From positions 1 through 64,000 of the forward strand of contig NZ_LDJI01000028.1 in NCBI RefSeq assembly GCF_001431415.1: 64,000 nt of DNA, read 5' to 3'. The notes beneath the pieces are model-generated. The model saw only the letters and a program-made list of their open reading frames with translations, searched no databases and had not been told where the DNA came from. Source of the stretch: Stenotrophomonas humi (GTDB lineage Bacteria > Pseudomonadota > Gammaproteobacteria > Xanthomonadales > Xanthomonadaceae). A program made the position numbers and the translations under genes. Of this stretch, positions 1 through 9,183 are shown piece by piece; the first letter of the stretch is position 1; each line of letters begins with the position of its first letter.

Positions 1-183
1 CGCTTTCTGATTAACCTCAACGCGCCGGCCTACCTCCCCTAAGCCGTGCTGACGTCTCCAACCATACAAACTGTGGACCGATACACCCAGCCGCTCAGCA
101 ACCTCAGCTACTGGCCGGCCATATTCGACAATTTGCCGAACCGCCTCGATCTTGAACTCATCCGTGTAACGTTTCGTACTCAT
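1..183 (-). CDS. IS3-family transposase OrfA, N-terminal part
   Basis: This is the first 61 codons of a small transposase subunit that runs off the left edge. The minus strand reads MSTKRYTDEFKIEAVRQIVE and continues with a helix-turn-helix (EVAERLGVSVHSLYGWRRQ), the classic DNA-binding start of IS3/IS911 OrfA, which contacts the terminal repeats. In the family a second frame, orfB with a DDE integrase core, is joined by programmed frameshifting; that part is not in the window. The start codon at 183 sits just inside the terminal repeat. No disruption is seen in the visible part. Confidence 0.8.
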   Translation of the reverse strand, partial: MSTKRYTDEFKIEAVRQIVEYGRPVAEVAERLGVSVHSLYGWRRQHGLGEVGRRVEVNQKA

Positions 184-246
184 AACCACCTCCGCCTAAG
201 CCATAGTTTATGGCTGCGAGGTGTCTACGAAATCCTGGGCGATTCA
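1..246 (-). mobile_element. IS3-family insertion sequence, one end only
   Basis: The window opens inside an insertion sequence. Its outer end lies at about 246, where the minus strand begins TGAATCGCCCAGGATTTCG, a TG-starting terminal inverted repeat of the kind found on IS3-family elements (IS51-type branch). The transposase orfA starts about 60 bases inside this end. The other end and orfB lie outside the window, so the element's name, its completeness and any target duplication cannot be read. Family is supported by the OrfA sequence; subgroup is inference. Confidence 0.75.
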
Positions 247-685
247 CTCATTCTAAGGCTGCTCCTTGCAACTAGCTGGCGGTTTGCGCCTGGGATTATA
301 CGCTGAAGACAAGGTGGGCAGAATCGGGTCGAGTCTGATCTGACTCCTGCCGACTACGGTCGATTAGAGGAAAACAGGGGTCAGATTCAGGTTAATTCTT
401 ATCTGGCTCCTGTCGGCTGCGGCCGGCCAAATCTCAGCGAACGATTGTGTCCGATTTGCGGGTAGGCCGCAGATTGCTTATGTGAAGAAGGCGGCAGAAC
501 CGTTTGAATTCTCAGCTGAGATGGCAACGCCAACGGCCCAGGACTGAAACGATAGGATGCGGGTAAACCCGCCCGTTAGGGGGGGGGTATGTAGCAGGGA
601 AATGGGGTCAGAATCTATTTGGCTTAGTTGCCAATAGTATTGATTCCCATTTCTACCGTACATTTCCTATTGGATTAGCTGGGTG
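247..685. other. Gene-free stretch between the IS end and the HNH gene
   Basis: No convincing gene is visible. The stretch has two 12-base copies of GGGGTCAGAWTC (377-388 and 604-615) and a diverged direct repeat at 338-359 and 401-422. Short open frames here, such as 478-663 on the minus strand, have no recognisable product or ribosome site. It looks like decayed mobile-element DNA, but this is inference. Confidence 0.4.
338..422 (+). repeat. Diverged 22-base direct repeat
   Basis: Two copies of a 22-base unit starting ATCTGRCTCCTG lie at 338-359 and 401-422. They match at 18 of 22 positions and all four differences are transitions (A/G or C/T). Copies start 63 bases apart. This may be a remnant of an element end; function unknown. 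Confidence 0.55.
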
Positions 686-1627
686 TCAATTAAATTTTTG
701 AGCGAAAGCAGCACGGTGCTGTTCAAGAAAAGGCGTTTGTTCGGGTCTAAAGCCATCAAGCTTCTTCTGCGAATCAATGCCCCAGCGCTCCAGTACGTCC
801 AGAGAAAGTGACTGGTGAAAGCGCATACGCCCATTGTCTTCGAACGTCATTAGGTGGTCGTCAAACAGCGCGTCCACATGTGGTGACAGCAAGATGCCGT
901 TGTGACCATTGAGGCGTTCGATGTTGCTGGACGTACGCCAGGGTTTGATGTGACTTGCGATAAGTACCCGGCTATCTCCCACGCCGGTGACGCGGCAAGC
1001 AGACTCCAGCAGCATCACGCGCTTTCGATACAAGCCTTGGCCCACGCGTGCTTTGGCTAAGTGCAGACGCTGTGTCTCAAGCATGCTTGGATCCTGCTCG
1101 ATCACGCGCAAGTCCTCCAACAGCTCCGGCGCAGGCACATGCTCGGCGACGGGGTGATGGAGCCAAGGTTTCGGGTCGATCTCCAGCAGTGCGAGCAAGA
1201 TATGGCCCAGCGCTTCGCTGATCGCGGCCAGGTAGCAGCCTTGGTTGCCGTGCCCTGTAGTTTTCTGGATTGGGGAATGCTTGTCTGGCAACAGTGCTGC
1301 TAACTGCTGCAGGTGGTCAGTAGGGCGCAAAGGCTGAGCAACCGGCTCGAAATACACATCCACTAGCCAGCCAACATCGGACCAATTGTCGCCTACGTTG
1401 CCAAATTCCTCTGGCTTTGGGCCCGGTACTGCAGCAGCAGTGACAGTACCGACATACGCGATATTCCCGAAGCCGTATGAAAACACGGTGTCGCCAACCT
1501 TTACGTGGCGCATATTTTCGTAGCTCTGATTGAATGCGCCATTGGCGTTACGGTACGGAGACCACAGGTAGCCCCCGCGAACCTCATGAGCACGCGTCTG
1601 CTTGTGATTAACCCACCAGAAGCTCAT
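686..1627 (-). CDS. EVE-like domain plus HNH endonuclease, probable modification-dependent restriction enzyme
   Basis: A 313-residue protein with two parts. Residues 1-150 resemble the EVE/PUA-like fold (FWWVNHKQT at 3-11, GGYLWSP at 18-24, ENMRHVKVGDTVFSY at 37-51), a pocket that in other proteins reads modified bases. The C-terminal third is an HNH nuclease of the HNH_2 type, with SHIKPW at 225-230 followed by LNGHNGILLSPHVDALFDD from 239. EVE-HNH proteins are generally viewed as type IV-like restriction enzymes that cut DNA carrying altered cytosines; the base recognised here is not deducible. It stands alone without a methyltransferase, beside an insertion element and divergent from an unknown gene. 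The start at 1627 gives a complete EVE-like domain. Confidence 0.8.
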   Translation of the reverse strand: MSFWWVNHKQTRAHEVRGGYLWSPYRNANGAFNQSYENMRHVKVGDTVFSYGFGNIAYVGTVTAAAVPGPKPEEFGNVGDNWSDVGWLVDVYFEPVAQPLRPTDHLQQLAALLPDKHSPIQKTTGHGNQGCYLAAISEALGHILLALLEIDPKPWLHHPVAEHVPAPELLEDLRVIEQDPSMLETQRLHLAKARVGQGLYRKRVMLLESACRVTGVGDSRVLIASHIKPWRTSSNIERLNGHNGILLSPHVDALFDDHLMTFEDNGRMRFHQSLSLDVLERWGIDSQKKLDGFRPEQTPFLEQHRAAFAQKFN

Positions 1628-1805
1628 CGGCCGGCCTCAATGCAGCAGACGAAGTTTGTTGATTGGGAAGTAGTAAAGACCGCATTTGCCATTCAGATTT
1701 TCCCCCTTTTGGGGGATGGTAGGCGAGCAGTCCGGAATGTTCCATCTCATCGCGCGGGACGCACCTAGGCCAGGCTCGCTGCTCCTTGGTTCTGGGGCTG
1801 ACGAA

Positions 1806-2204
1806 ATGAGAGAAAGAGTGAGTTACTCCGTACTGGAGTACATGTATCGCGATGCAGGTAACTGGAAGACCTACGGGGCAGCGCTACTACAGGGTCGAGC
1901 GGGGGCTTATGAAGCGAGGATTCGATCCTGCTTAGATCCAGGAGAGCTCTTCGTACCGGAGCAAGTGCTGTTGCTCGGTCTGCATCGGCGTCATTGGGAA
2001 CACTATGGCGATGGGCCAAGCGATATGGATCATGCGTTCCATGAGTTTCTAGGGTTGCGCGACGCGCAGGAGGATGACCTGGCTTTGCGTCCGCCGGTGG
2101 GAACTACGAGGCTGGCTGTATCGCTGTTTCTAGCGGCGTGCTGCAGCTGGGATGTGCGCTGCTCGCGGTACTTGATCGACGAATATTCTGGTTGGCTTGG
2201 ATGA
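1806..2204 (+). CDS. Conserved hypothetical protein, about 132 residues
   Basis: The protein starts MRERVSYSVLEYMYRDAGNW and is acidic in its middle (DPGELFVPEQVLLLGLHRRHW). I recall this pattern from small uncharacterised proteins of accessory regions, but no function is known to me. An in-frame start at 1686 would add 40 residues without family-like character, so 1806 is preferred. The frame stays open to 2204 but the last 25 residues (after SLFLAACCSWDV) look less family-like, so a late frameshift is possible. It is divergent from the HNH gene across 178 bases, so the two may share a control region. No toxin or antitoxin motif is visible. Confidence 0.55.
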   Translation: MRERVSYSVLEYMYRDAGNWKTYGAALLQGRAGAYEARIRSCLDPGELFVPEQVLLLGLHRRHWEHYGDGPSDMDHAFHEFLGLRDAQEDDLALRPPVGTTRLAVSLFLAACCSWDVRCSRYLIDEYSGWLG

Positions 2205-2466
2205 GTTCGCTCAGACCGTTGGCCTGACCAATTGCTCCATTAATTACCAATACGCTCATCGAACAGCGCTTCCGTCGCGTTGATCGTAAGAGACGGGTGC
2301 AACGCTCATGCTGGCAATAAAGCCCGATACGAAACGGCGGCCAAGCAATGTGATTGGGTACGATACGCGCCACCTAAGCTTCACCGCACTGGATTCCCCA
2401 GCCTAATTGGGCGGACCGTAATCCGCGCCGCTTCGCATCCGTTCTGTCCCCAACGTTGAACACCCC

Positions 2467-3684
2467 ATGATCGCCACCCTTCTCGTAGGCATGTTGTGTG
2501 TCTACCTGCTGAGCTTCACCGTGATGTTCCTGCTCATCAGTCGGCGTCTGCATGGCGAGAAGATGGGCATGGATGCATTTGCGGTGGGCAACCTCACGCT
2601 GGGCATGGCGTATGTGCTGCAGCTGCTGGAAGAGCCGGCGGGATTGAGCTGGATGAGTGTGATCAATCATTCGCTCACGCTCTGCTCGCTGCTGGCGTAC
2701 TGCGTGGGCGGGGCGCGCTTCTTCGGTCGCTCGACGCCGCTGCTCTGGCCGTTGATCGGCGTGGCAGTGGGCTATGGCGTGGTGCAGGTTGTGGTGGATG
2801 CGGCGTGGGGGTCGGTGGCGCGCTATTCCATGCTCGCGGCGACCTGTGCGCTGTGCTTCGTCGGCATGGTCGGGATGCTGCTGTATGGCGCGCGGACGTT
2901 CGCGCGGGACCTGCGCGGCGAAGTGCTGTTGTTCGCGTTGTTGATCAGCGGCATCTGCGTGTTGAACATCATCAAGCTCAGCAAGCTGTTGAGTGGCGGG
3001 CTGGCGGCGCTGAGCATGGATGGCCAGTTCCAGATGGTCTTCTATGTCTACATGTGTTCGCTGGCAACCATTCTTCCGCCGTCCATCGTGTGGCTGGTAC
3101 TCCGCCGCCTGACGGACGCCCTTCGCAACATGGCCGCACGCGACCCGCTGACGCAGCTGCTCAACCGCCGTGGCCTGACCGAGGCGCTGGATGTCAGCTT
3201 CCAGCGGCCGAACAGCAGGGCGCGTCTGCTGCTGATCGATGTCGATCATTTCAAGCGCATCAACGACGACTACGGCCACCACGTGGGCGATGCCGTGTTG
3301 TGTGGTGTTGCCGAGGCGCTGCGCGGTGCCGTGCGCAAGGACGATCTGGTCTGCCGGCTGGGTGGCGAGGAATTCGCTGCGATCTGCATGGGGGCCGACG
3401 ATGCAGCCGCATTGCGCGTGGCCGAGCGGGTGCGCAGCACCATCGAGCAGAAGGTGATGCTGCAAGGGCCGCGCTATGAAGGGCTGCGTTGCACGGTGAC
3501 GGTCGGTATCTCCGACTGCTTTGGCGACGAGAAGTCGCTGGACCGGGCCATGCAGGCTGCGGATGCGGCGCTCTATCGGGGCAAGGAGGCTGGGCGCAAC
3601 CGGGTGGAGTGGGCATTGCCGGTTGCGGACGGGCTTCTTTCGAGCGACAGGCCAAGGAAAGTTGCGGAAGCGGCGCTTCCCTGA
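2467..3684 (+). CDS. Membrane diguanylate cyclase (GGDEF)
   Basis: A 405-residue inner-membrane enzyme predicted to make cyclic di-GMP from two GTP. Residues 1-215 hold about six hydrophobic segments forming a membrane sensor with no named domain. The catalytic GGDEF domain covers about 225-385: DPLTQLLNRRG at 226, IDVDHFKRINDDYGH near 257, and the signature GGEEF at 299-303. A product-inhibition I-site, R290-K-D-D293, lies exactly five residues before the signature, so the enzyme should be active and feedback-inhibited. No EAL domain is attached. The gene is monocistronic, so its input and output pathway cannot be deduced. Confidence 0.92.
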   Translation: MIATLLVGMLCVYLLSFTVMFLLISRRLHGEKMGMDAFAVGNLTLGMAYVLQLLEEPAGLSWMSVINHSLTLCSLLAYCVGGARFFGRSTPLLWPLIGVAVGYGVVQVVVDAAWGSVARYSMLAATCALCFVGMVGMLLYGARTFARDLRGEVLLFALLISGICVLNIIKLSKLLSGGLAALSMDGQFQMVFYVYMCSLATILPPSIVWLVLRRLTDALRNMAARDPLTQLLNRRGLTEALDVSFQRPNSRARLLLIDVDHFKRINDDYGHHVGDAVLCGVAEALRGAVRKDDLVCRLGGEEFAAICMGADDAAALRVAERVRSTIEQKVMLQGPRYEGLRCTVTVGISDCFGDEKSLDRAMQAADAALYRGKEAGRNRVEWALPVADGLLSSDRPRKVAEAALP

Positions 3685-3979
3685 GGTGCGATCACCATCA
3701 GGCATGGGGTCGCGCGAAGCTGGCTCAGTCCCGATGCAACGGGATCAGGATCGACAAGACACGCGCACGGCCGATGGGGGGAGGAGTCAGGCAGTTGGCG
3801 CAACCTGAATCCGCCTACGGGCTCTCCTTATCTGGTGGGTCGATCAATAAAACATCAGAACCCGCCAATGCTTCTGTCAGAAGTGAAGCCCGCTGGCTTG
3901 TTTCAGATGCAGGAGCTGCGCATGGTGTGCAGCAGACAGATGAACCGGTGATGGTGCGATGGGGCGGACTAGGCAGGTG

Positions 3980-6196
3980 ATGTTGCGGTGTCGTGGGCGC
4001 GTGATGGCGGTCATGGCGTTGGCGTTCATCGCACCATTGGCCGCCAACGACTGGCAAGTGGCAACTGCCGCCAAATCCGCACCCAACATCATCGTGATAC
4101 TGCTCGATGACGTGGGTTTCAGCGATCCGGCTGGTTTCGGCGGCGTGGCGCGGATGCCCGCGTTCGACAAGGTGGCAGAGGGCGGTCTGCGTTTCACCAA
4201 CTTCAATACGACGGGCATGTGTTCGCCGACACGGGCATCCCTGCTGTCCGGCCGCAATCATCATGCGGTCGGCTTTGGGCGTGTCGCCGATTGGGCTACG
4301 GGCACGCCTGGTTATGACGCGATCTGGAAGCCGGATGCGGCACCGATTGCTCAGGTACTCGCAAGCAGCGGCTACAGCACGGCGGCCATCGGCAAATGGC
4401 ACAACACGCCGGAGTGGGAGGTATCGCCCGCAGGCCCATTCGATCGCTGGCCCACGGGGCTGGGCTTCGATTACTTCTACGGGATCATGAATCACGGCGG
4501 TGACAACCATTGGGAGCCGGCAAGCCTGTACCGCAATACCACGCCGGTTGAGCCGGTGCAGCGTCCCGGGCAGACGTATCACCTGACCTCGGACTTCGTG
4601 GACGAGGCCATTGGCTGGGTGCGCACGCAGCGTTCGGTCGCGCCGCAGAAGCCGTACTTTCTGTACCTGGCCACGGGCGCGGTGCATGCACCGCATCATG
4701 TGCCGCAGGAATGGATACAGCAGTACCGGGGAAAGTTCGACCAAGGGTGGGACGTCCTGCGTGAGCAGATTTTCGCCCGGCAGAAAGCACTGGGCATCGT
4801 GCCTGCCGACGCGGTGCTGACAGCGCGACCGGTGGAAATCCCGCCGTGGGAATCGCTGAGTGCGGAGCAGCGGCAGGTCTTTGCCAGGCAGATGGAGGTG
4901 TTCACCGCTTACCTGGCGCATACCGATCATGAAGTTGGCCGTTTGCTGGAGCAGGTGAACGCGGATGACCCGGCCAGCAATACGCTGGTGTTCTATGTGG
5001 CCGGAGACAACGGCGCCAGCGGCATGGAGGGAATTCACGGCTATATGGATGCCGCTGCGGGACATGCGCCGCAGTTGGCGCATCTGGATGAGCTTGGCGG
5101 GCCAAAGCACTTCAATGACTACTCCTCCGCGTGGGCATGGGTAGGCAGCACGCCGTTCCAGTGGATGAAGCAGGTAGCGTCACACTTTGGTGGCCTGCGC
5201 GTCGCGATGGCGGTTTCCTGGCCGGGCAAGATTGGTCAGCCCGGTGCGACCGTTCAACGGTTTGCGCATGCCAATGATGTGGCCGCTACCATTCTGGAGG
5301 TTGCCGGTACTGCCATGCCGGAAGTGCTGGAGGGTGTGGCGCAGCGCCCGCTCGATGGCGTGAGTTTTTCCGGTACGTTCAAGGACGCCAACGCCGCTGC
5401 CCCCGCGCGTGTGCAGTACTTTGAGATGCTTGGGAACCGTGCGCTTTACCAGGATGGCTGGATTGCAAGCGCGCGCCATATGACGCCCTGGATAAAGCCC
5501 TATCCGGAGGGTTTCGAGAAGGACCGTTGGGAGCTGTACAACCTCAACCAGGACTTCAGCCAGTCCATGGACCTGGCAGCGGCGTACCCGGAGAAACTGG
5601 AAGAGATGAAGCAGCGCTTCGATGAGCAGGCGCGCGCCAACAATGTCTATCCGTTGGCCAATTACGTGGAAGGCCGCGACTACGGCGCACCGACGGTGGC
5701 CGGCACGCGCCGGCAGTTCGCGTTTGTTCCGCCCCTGCAGCGCCTGCCGACCAAGGCATTGCCGCGGCTGTCGCGCAACAGCTTCAGCATGCAGGCCGAG
5801 GTGGAGATTCCCGCTGGTGGCGGACACGGCACGCTGATGGCCTATGGCAGCCGATTGGGTGGGTTTGCCTGGTATCTGAATGACGGGCATGTGGTATTTG
5901 CCAACAACGTCAATGGGCGTGACCGTTCGCAGCTGGTATCTGCAAACGCATTGCCCGCGGGGCCGGCATCGCTGGGGATGTCCTTCGTGCGCGACGCACA
6001 AGGCAATGGTGGCGTGGTCACCCTGCACGTCAACGGCAAGCCGGCAGGCGAACGCCGTGTCGAACGGCTGGGCTCCCCGGTGCTGGGCTCGTTGGGTATT
6101 GCCCGTGCCTATACCTCACCGGTCAGCGCGGACTATGAGCTGCCCTTTGCCTTCAACGGGACGATGAAGCAGTTGCAGATCACGCTCGATCAGTGA
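3980..6196 (+). CDS. Secreted arylsulfatase (type I sulfatase)
   Basis: About 738 residues. After a hydrophobic export segment the sulfatase core starts at PNIIVILLDDVGF, giving the first metal aspartates (about 43-44). The signature C-S-P-T-R-A-S-L-L-S-G-R has its cysteine at about residue 81; in the family this cysteine is oxidised to formylglycine and hydrolyses sulfate esters with calcium. GKWHN and NTLVFYVAGDNGAS supply further active-site residues. The last 120 residues (from about 620) resemble a lectin-like beta sandwich, possibly for substrate binding. The start at 3980 is chosen for its AGGCAGGTG ribosome site; a start at 3959 is also open. No formylglycine-generating enzyme is encoded nearby. 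Confidence 0.88.
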   Translation: MLRCRGRVMAVMALAFIAPLAANDWQVATAAKSAPNIIVILLDDVGFSDPAGFGGVARMPAFDKVAEGGLRFTNFNTTGMCSPTRASLLSGRNHHAVGFGRVADWATGTPGYDAIWKPDAAPIAQVLASSGYSTAAIGKWHNTPEWEVSPAGPFDRWPTGLGFDYFYGIMNHGGDNHWEPASLYRNTTPVEPVQRPGQTYHLTSDFVDEAIGWVRTQRSVAPQKPYFLYLATGAVHAPHHVPQEWIQQYRGKFDQGWDVLREQIFARQKALGIVPADAVLTARPVEIPPWESLSAEQRQVFARQMEVFTAYLAHTDHEVGRLLEQVNADDPASNTLVFYVAGDNGASGMEGIHGYMDAAAGHAPQLAHLDELGGPKHFNDYSSAWAWVGSTPFQWMKQVASHFGGLRVAMAVSWPGKIGQPGATVQRFAHANDVAATILEVAGTAMPEVLEGVAQRPLDGVSFSGTFKDANAAAPARVQYFEMLGNRALYQDGWIASARHMTPWIKPYPEGFEKDRWELYNLNQDFSQSMDLAAAYPEKLEEMKQRFDEQARANNVYPLANYVEGRDYGAPTVAGTRRQFAFVPPLQRLPTKALPRLSRNSFSMQAEVEIPAGGGHGTLMAYGSRLGGFAWYLNDGHVVFANNVNGRDRSQLVSANALPAGPASLGMSFVRDAQGNGGVVTLHVNGKPAGERRVERLGSPVLGSLGIARAYTSPVSADYELPFAFNGTMKQLQITLDQ

Positions 6197-6337
6197 CTGC
6201 GAGGTGCTCGGTCGCCGCATCGTGATGATGTCGGGTCGCAGCGAAGCTCAATCCTCGCCTGCTTGGCCCAATCAGCCTAGCTGCTGTTGCGCAGACGAGG
6301 CCGTGAGGTGTTCAGCGGGCCGCGGTGCCCTTTGAAC

Positions 6338-6931
6338 TCAGTGGCTCGGGGTAAGCGCATGACGCTGACCCCGGTGTTCTTCCTTCTTCCAGGCACGAAG
6401 GCCCATCGCGGCCAAGCCGACGAAGACCAGATACAAGCCCGCCGTCGCATGCAGCGACTTCACCGCATACATGCCGATGTAGACCACATCGACCACGATC
6501 CACAGCCACCACGCGGCGGTGTGGCGGCGTGCCTGCCACCATTGGGCGACCAGGCTGAGCGCGGCGAGCATGGCGTCCAGCCAGGGCAGGGCGGCGTTGG
6601 TCCAGCTGTGCATGGCCGCACCGAGCGCGATGCCGAAGGCGATGCCGATGCCCAGGTCACGCGCCAGCAGGTGATTGGCCAGCGGCACGATGATGACGCG
6701 ACCATCGGGCCGGTCCTGCCGCTGCCAGTTGATCCAGCCGTACAGCAGGAAGGCCGCGAAGGCGCATTGCAGCAGCGTGTCCGAGTACAGCCGGGCTTCG
6801 ATGAACACGAAGGCGTACAGGCCAACCGAGATCAGCCCCACCGGCCAAGCCAGCATCCGCCGTTGCGCCATCAGCCACACGCCGAGGATGCTGGCGCCGA
6901 CTGCCGACCATTCCAGAATCGCCGGGTTCAT
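6338..6931 (-). CDS. pnuT: PnuC-family transporter, probable thiamin transporter PnuT
   Basis: A 197-residue inner-membrane protein with about seven hydrophobic segments and the PnuC-family layout (WPVGLISVGLYAFVF early, AAWWLWIVVDVVYIGMY late, with the paired tryptophans of the vitamin site). PnuC proteins carry vitamin precursors by facilitated diffusion with metabolic trapping; PnuC takes nicotinamide riboside and PnuT takes thiamin. Thiamin is inferred here because the gene overlaps the upstream TonB-dependent receptor by four bases (ATGA) and both lie behind a TPP riboswitch. It therefore supplies the inner-membrane step of uptake and should be repressed when thiamin pyrophosphate is plentiful. 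Confidence 0.85.
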   Translation of the reverse strand: MNPAILEWSAVGASILGVWLMAQRRMLAWPVGLISVGLYAFVFIEARLYSDTLLQCAFAAFLLYGWINWQRQDRPDGRVIIVPLANHLLARDLGIGIAFGIALGAAMHSWTNAALPWLDAMLAALSLVAQWWQARRHTAAWWLWIVVDVVYIGMYAVKSLHATAGLYLVFVGLAAMGLRAWKKEEHRGQRHALTPSH

Positions 6932-9111
6932 AGCGCGACGGTGACCGACAGGCGCGCCTGACGCGGGGCACCCGGGAACAGGTAGTAGTCACCGGAGCTG
7001 CTGCCGGTGTCGCGCCAGTAGAAGCGGTTGAACACGTTGTCCACCGACAGGTTCCAGTTCACCGCGTGCTCGCGCAGCTGGTGCTGGAAGCGCAGGCCCA
7101 CATCGGCGACGTTGTAGCTCGGTGCACGCACGCGGCCGTCGGCGGTGGCGACGTTCGAGGACGCATAACGCCAGCCGCCGGTGACGCTCAAGCCGGCGAC
7201 GAACGGCAGTGCGTAGTCGGCATGCAGGCTGGCGCGCGTGCTCGGCACGTTGATCAGCGGATGGCCCTCATAGGCCGGCGTGCCGGTGTTTCGTGCACGT
7301 GCGCGCAACGCGCTGGCGCTTGCGGTCAGCAGCAGGCGTTCGGTGACGCGGCCTTGCGCGCTCAGTTCCAGGCCGATGTGGTTCTGTTGGCCTTCCTGCA
7401 CGAAGGTGTAGCCGTAGGCGCTGTCGTCTGGCTTGGCGTACTGGAACGGTTGGCTGATACGGAACAGCGCCGCGCCCAGCGTCAGTGCATCCGACGGCGT
7501 GTACTTGGCGCCCATTTCCAGCTGGCGCGAGCGCACTGCCGGCAGGAAGGTGCCTTCATTGGTGGTCCAGAACGGCGCTTCCTGGCCGAGCGAAATGCCC
7601 TGCGCGTAGCTGGCATAGAGGTTCAGTTCGTCGTTGGCGCTCCAGATCAACGCGGCCTGCGGCAGGAACCGCGACAACCGGCTGCTGCGTTCCAGGTTGC
7701 CGCGCTTGTCGAAGGCGCGCTCGTCCAGCCGCACGAAGCGGCCACCGGCCAGCACCTGCCAATCGTCGGCGAAGCTCATGCGGTCGAGCAGGAATAGCGA
7801 TTTCTGCGTGCTGTCCAGGCGACGCACCGAAGGGCCCGGTTGCAACGGCGACGGCGCAAACTGCGGCACGTGCTTGTCGTGGATGTTGGCGGTGCCGACG
7901 TACTCGTTGACGTTGCGGCGCTTGTCGACGGTGCGGTCGAAGTAGTCCGCACCGAAGGTCAGCTGGTGCTCGACGCCGCCGGTGCTGAAGCGCCCGCGTA
8001 GCTCGGCGCGCAGCTGCTGGTTGCGGCGGGTGTCGTCCGGGCTGCGGTAGTCGTAGATGTCGTAGTCGCCATTGGGCGCGAAGTAGTTGCCCGGCACGCT
8101 GCCGTCGGCGCATTCGGCGGCGTAGTAGCAGCCATAGGCGAAGGCGACGTTGTCGTCGATGACCGAGCGGCTGTAACTGGCCGACACGCGCGACTGCCAC
8201 GCGCTGTTGAAGTCGAAGGTGTGCAGCGCGGTGATGTTGGTGCTGTCGATGCCGACCGGCTCCTGCCACGCCTGGTGGCCGAGCATCTTCTTGCGGTCAA
8301 CGTTGCGCGGCAGCGCGGTGGCGCCCAGCAGCTGGTAACCGGAGGCCGAACGCTGCGCGCTGGTCTGGTAGTTGGCATCCACTTCCAGCTTGCCGCGCTC
8401 GCCGATCAGCCAGTCGGTCGCCAGCGAGTAGAAATTGCGGCGGCCATCGGCATTGTCGATATAGGAACTGCTGTCATCCCACGCGGCGTTGAAGCGCAGG
8501 CCGATGCGCGGCGTGACCCAGTGGCCGACGTCGATGGCGGCGTAACGGCTGCCTTCCGAATCGGTGCCGAGGGTGACGCTGCGCACTTCGGCCGGGCGCT
8601 TGCCCACATAGTTGATGACGCCGCCCGGCGCGATCACGCCGGCGGCCAGGCCGGCTTCGCCCTTGAGGATCTCCACCTGCTGCACGTTCTCCAGCGCCAG
8701 GCGTTGTTCGCCAGCGATGGTCAGGCCGTTGAAGCGGTAGCCGGTGGCGGTATCCAGTGCGAAGCCACGGATGGCGATGTTCTGGTAATAGCCGACCGGT
8801 GCGTAGCTGTCGCCCAGCGATGCGTCGTTGTAGGCCAGCTCGGATAGCGTGCGTACGTGGCGGCTGTCGAGCAGCTCGCGGTCCAGTACGGTGATCGAGG
8901 CGGGGGTGTTCTTCCAGTCACCCACACCGAAGCTGTTGGACTGGGTGTTCTTTGCATGCGGCTGCGCGGCCTGCACGCGCACGGCGGCCAGCTCGGTGGG
9001 CGAGCGGTCGGCGGCAGCGGTTTCGGGGTTGCTGGCGTGCAGCGGCAGGGCCGCGCTCAGGGCAGCAGTCAACAGCGAGATTCGATAGCAGCGGTTCATT
9101 CGTTTCGTCAT
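6928..9111 (-). CDS. TonB-dependent outer-membrane receptor, probably for thiamin
   Basis: A 727-residue receptor. A signal peptide (ISLLTAALSAALPLHAS) is followed by a plug domain (TPASITVLDRELLDSRHVRTLSELA ... YYQNIAIRGF, then EILKGEAGLAAGVIAPGGVINYVGKRP) and a 22-strand type barrel ending VTVAL. By sequence it looks like siderophore receptors. The context says otherwise: a TPP riboswitch lies 70 bases upstream and a PnuC-type transporter overlaps its stop codon. Thiamin-regulated receptors of this kind are known in proteobacteria, so thiamin or a derivative is the likely ligand. No strong ribosome site precedes 9111; a start at 9099 is also possible. Confidence 0.88.
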   Translation of the reverse strand: MTKRMNRCYRISLLTAALSAALPLHASNPETAAADRSPTELAAVRVQAAQPHAKNTQSNSFGVGDWKNTPASITVLDRELLDSRHVRTLSELAYNDASLGDSYAPVGYYQNIAIRGFALDTATGYRFNGLTIAGEQRLALENVQQVEILKGEAGLAAGVIAPGGVINYVGKRPAEVRSVTLGTDSEGSRYAAIDVGHWVTPRIGLRFNAAWDDSSSYIDNADGRRNFYSLATDWLIGERGKLEVDANYQTSAQRSASGYQLLGATALPRNVDRKKMLGHQAWQEPVGIDSTNITALHTFDFNSAWQSRVSASYSRSVIDDNVAFAYGCYYAAECADGSVPGNYFAPNGDYDIYDYRSPDDTRRNQQLRAELRGRFSTGGVEHQLTFGADYFDRTVDKRRNVNEYVGTANIHDKHVPQFAPSPLQPGPSVRRLDSTQKSLFLLDRMSFADDWQVLAGGRFVRLDERAFDKRGNLERSSRLSRFLPQAALIWSANDELNLYASYAQGISLGQEAPFWTTNEGTFLPAVRSRQLEMGAKYTPSDALTLGAALFRISQPFQYAKPDDSAYGYTFVQEGQQNHIGLELSAQGRVTERLLLTASASALRARARNTGTPAYEGHPLINVPSTRASLHADYALPFVAGLSVTGGWRYASSNVATADGRVRAPSYNVADVGLRFQHQLREHAVNWNLSVDNVFNRFYWRDTGSSSGDYYLFPGAPRQARLSVTVAL

Positions 9112-9183
9112 CAGCCGATGGGGGAGACGAAGCGAAGGCGCGCACGCGCAACGCCATGGAGGCGGTGTGCCTGCTGCTCAAAG

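Noticed and set aside
478..663. 61-codon minus-strand frame after the IS end
   Set aside because: No ribosome site, no family and it overlaps repeat debris.
2374..3705. 443-codon open frame antisense to the diguanylate cyclase
   Set aside because: It mirrors the GGDEF gene and its protein is a string of H, R, Q, P and A with no domain; it is a shadow of high-GC third positions.
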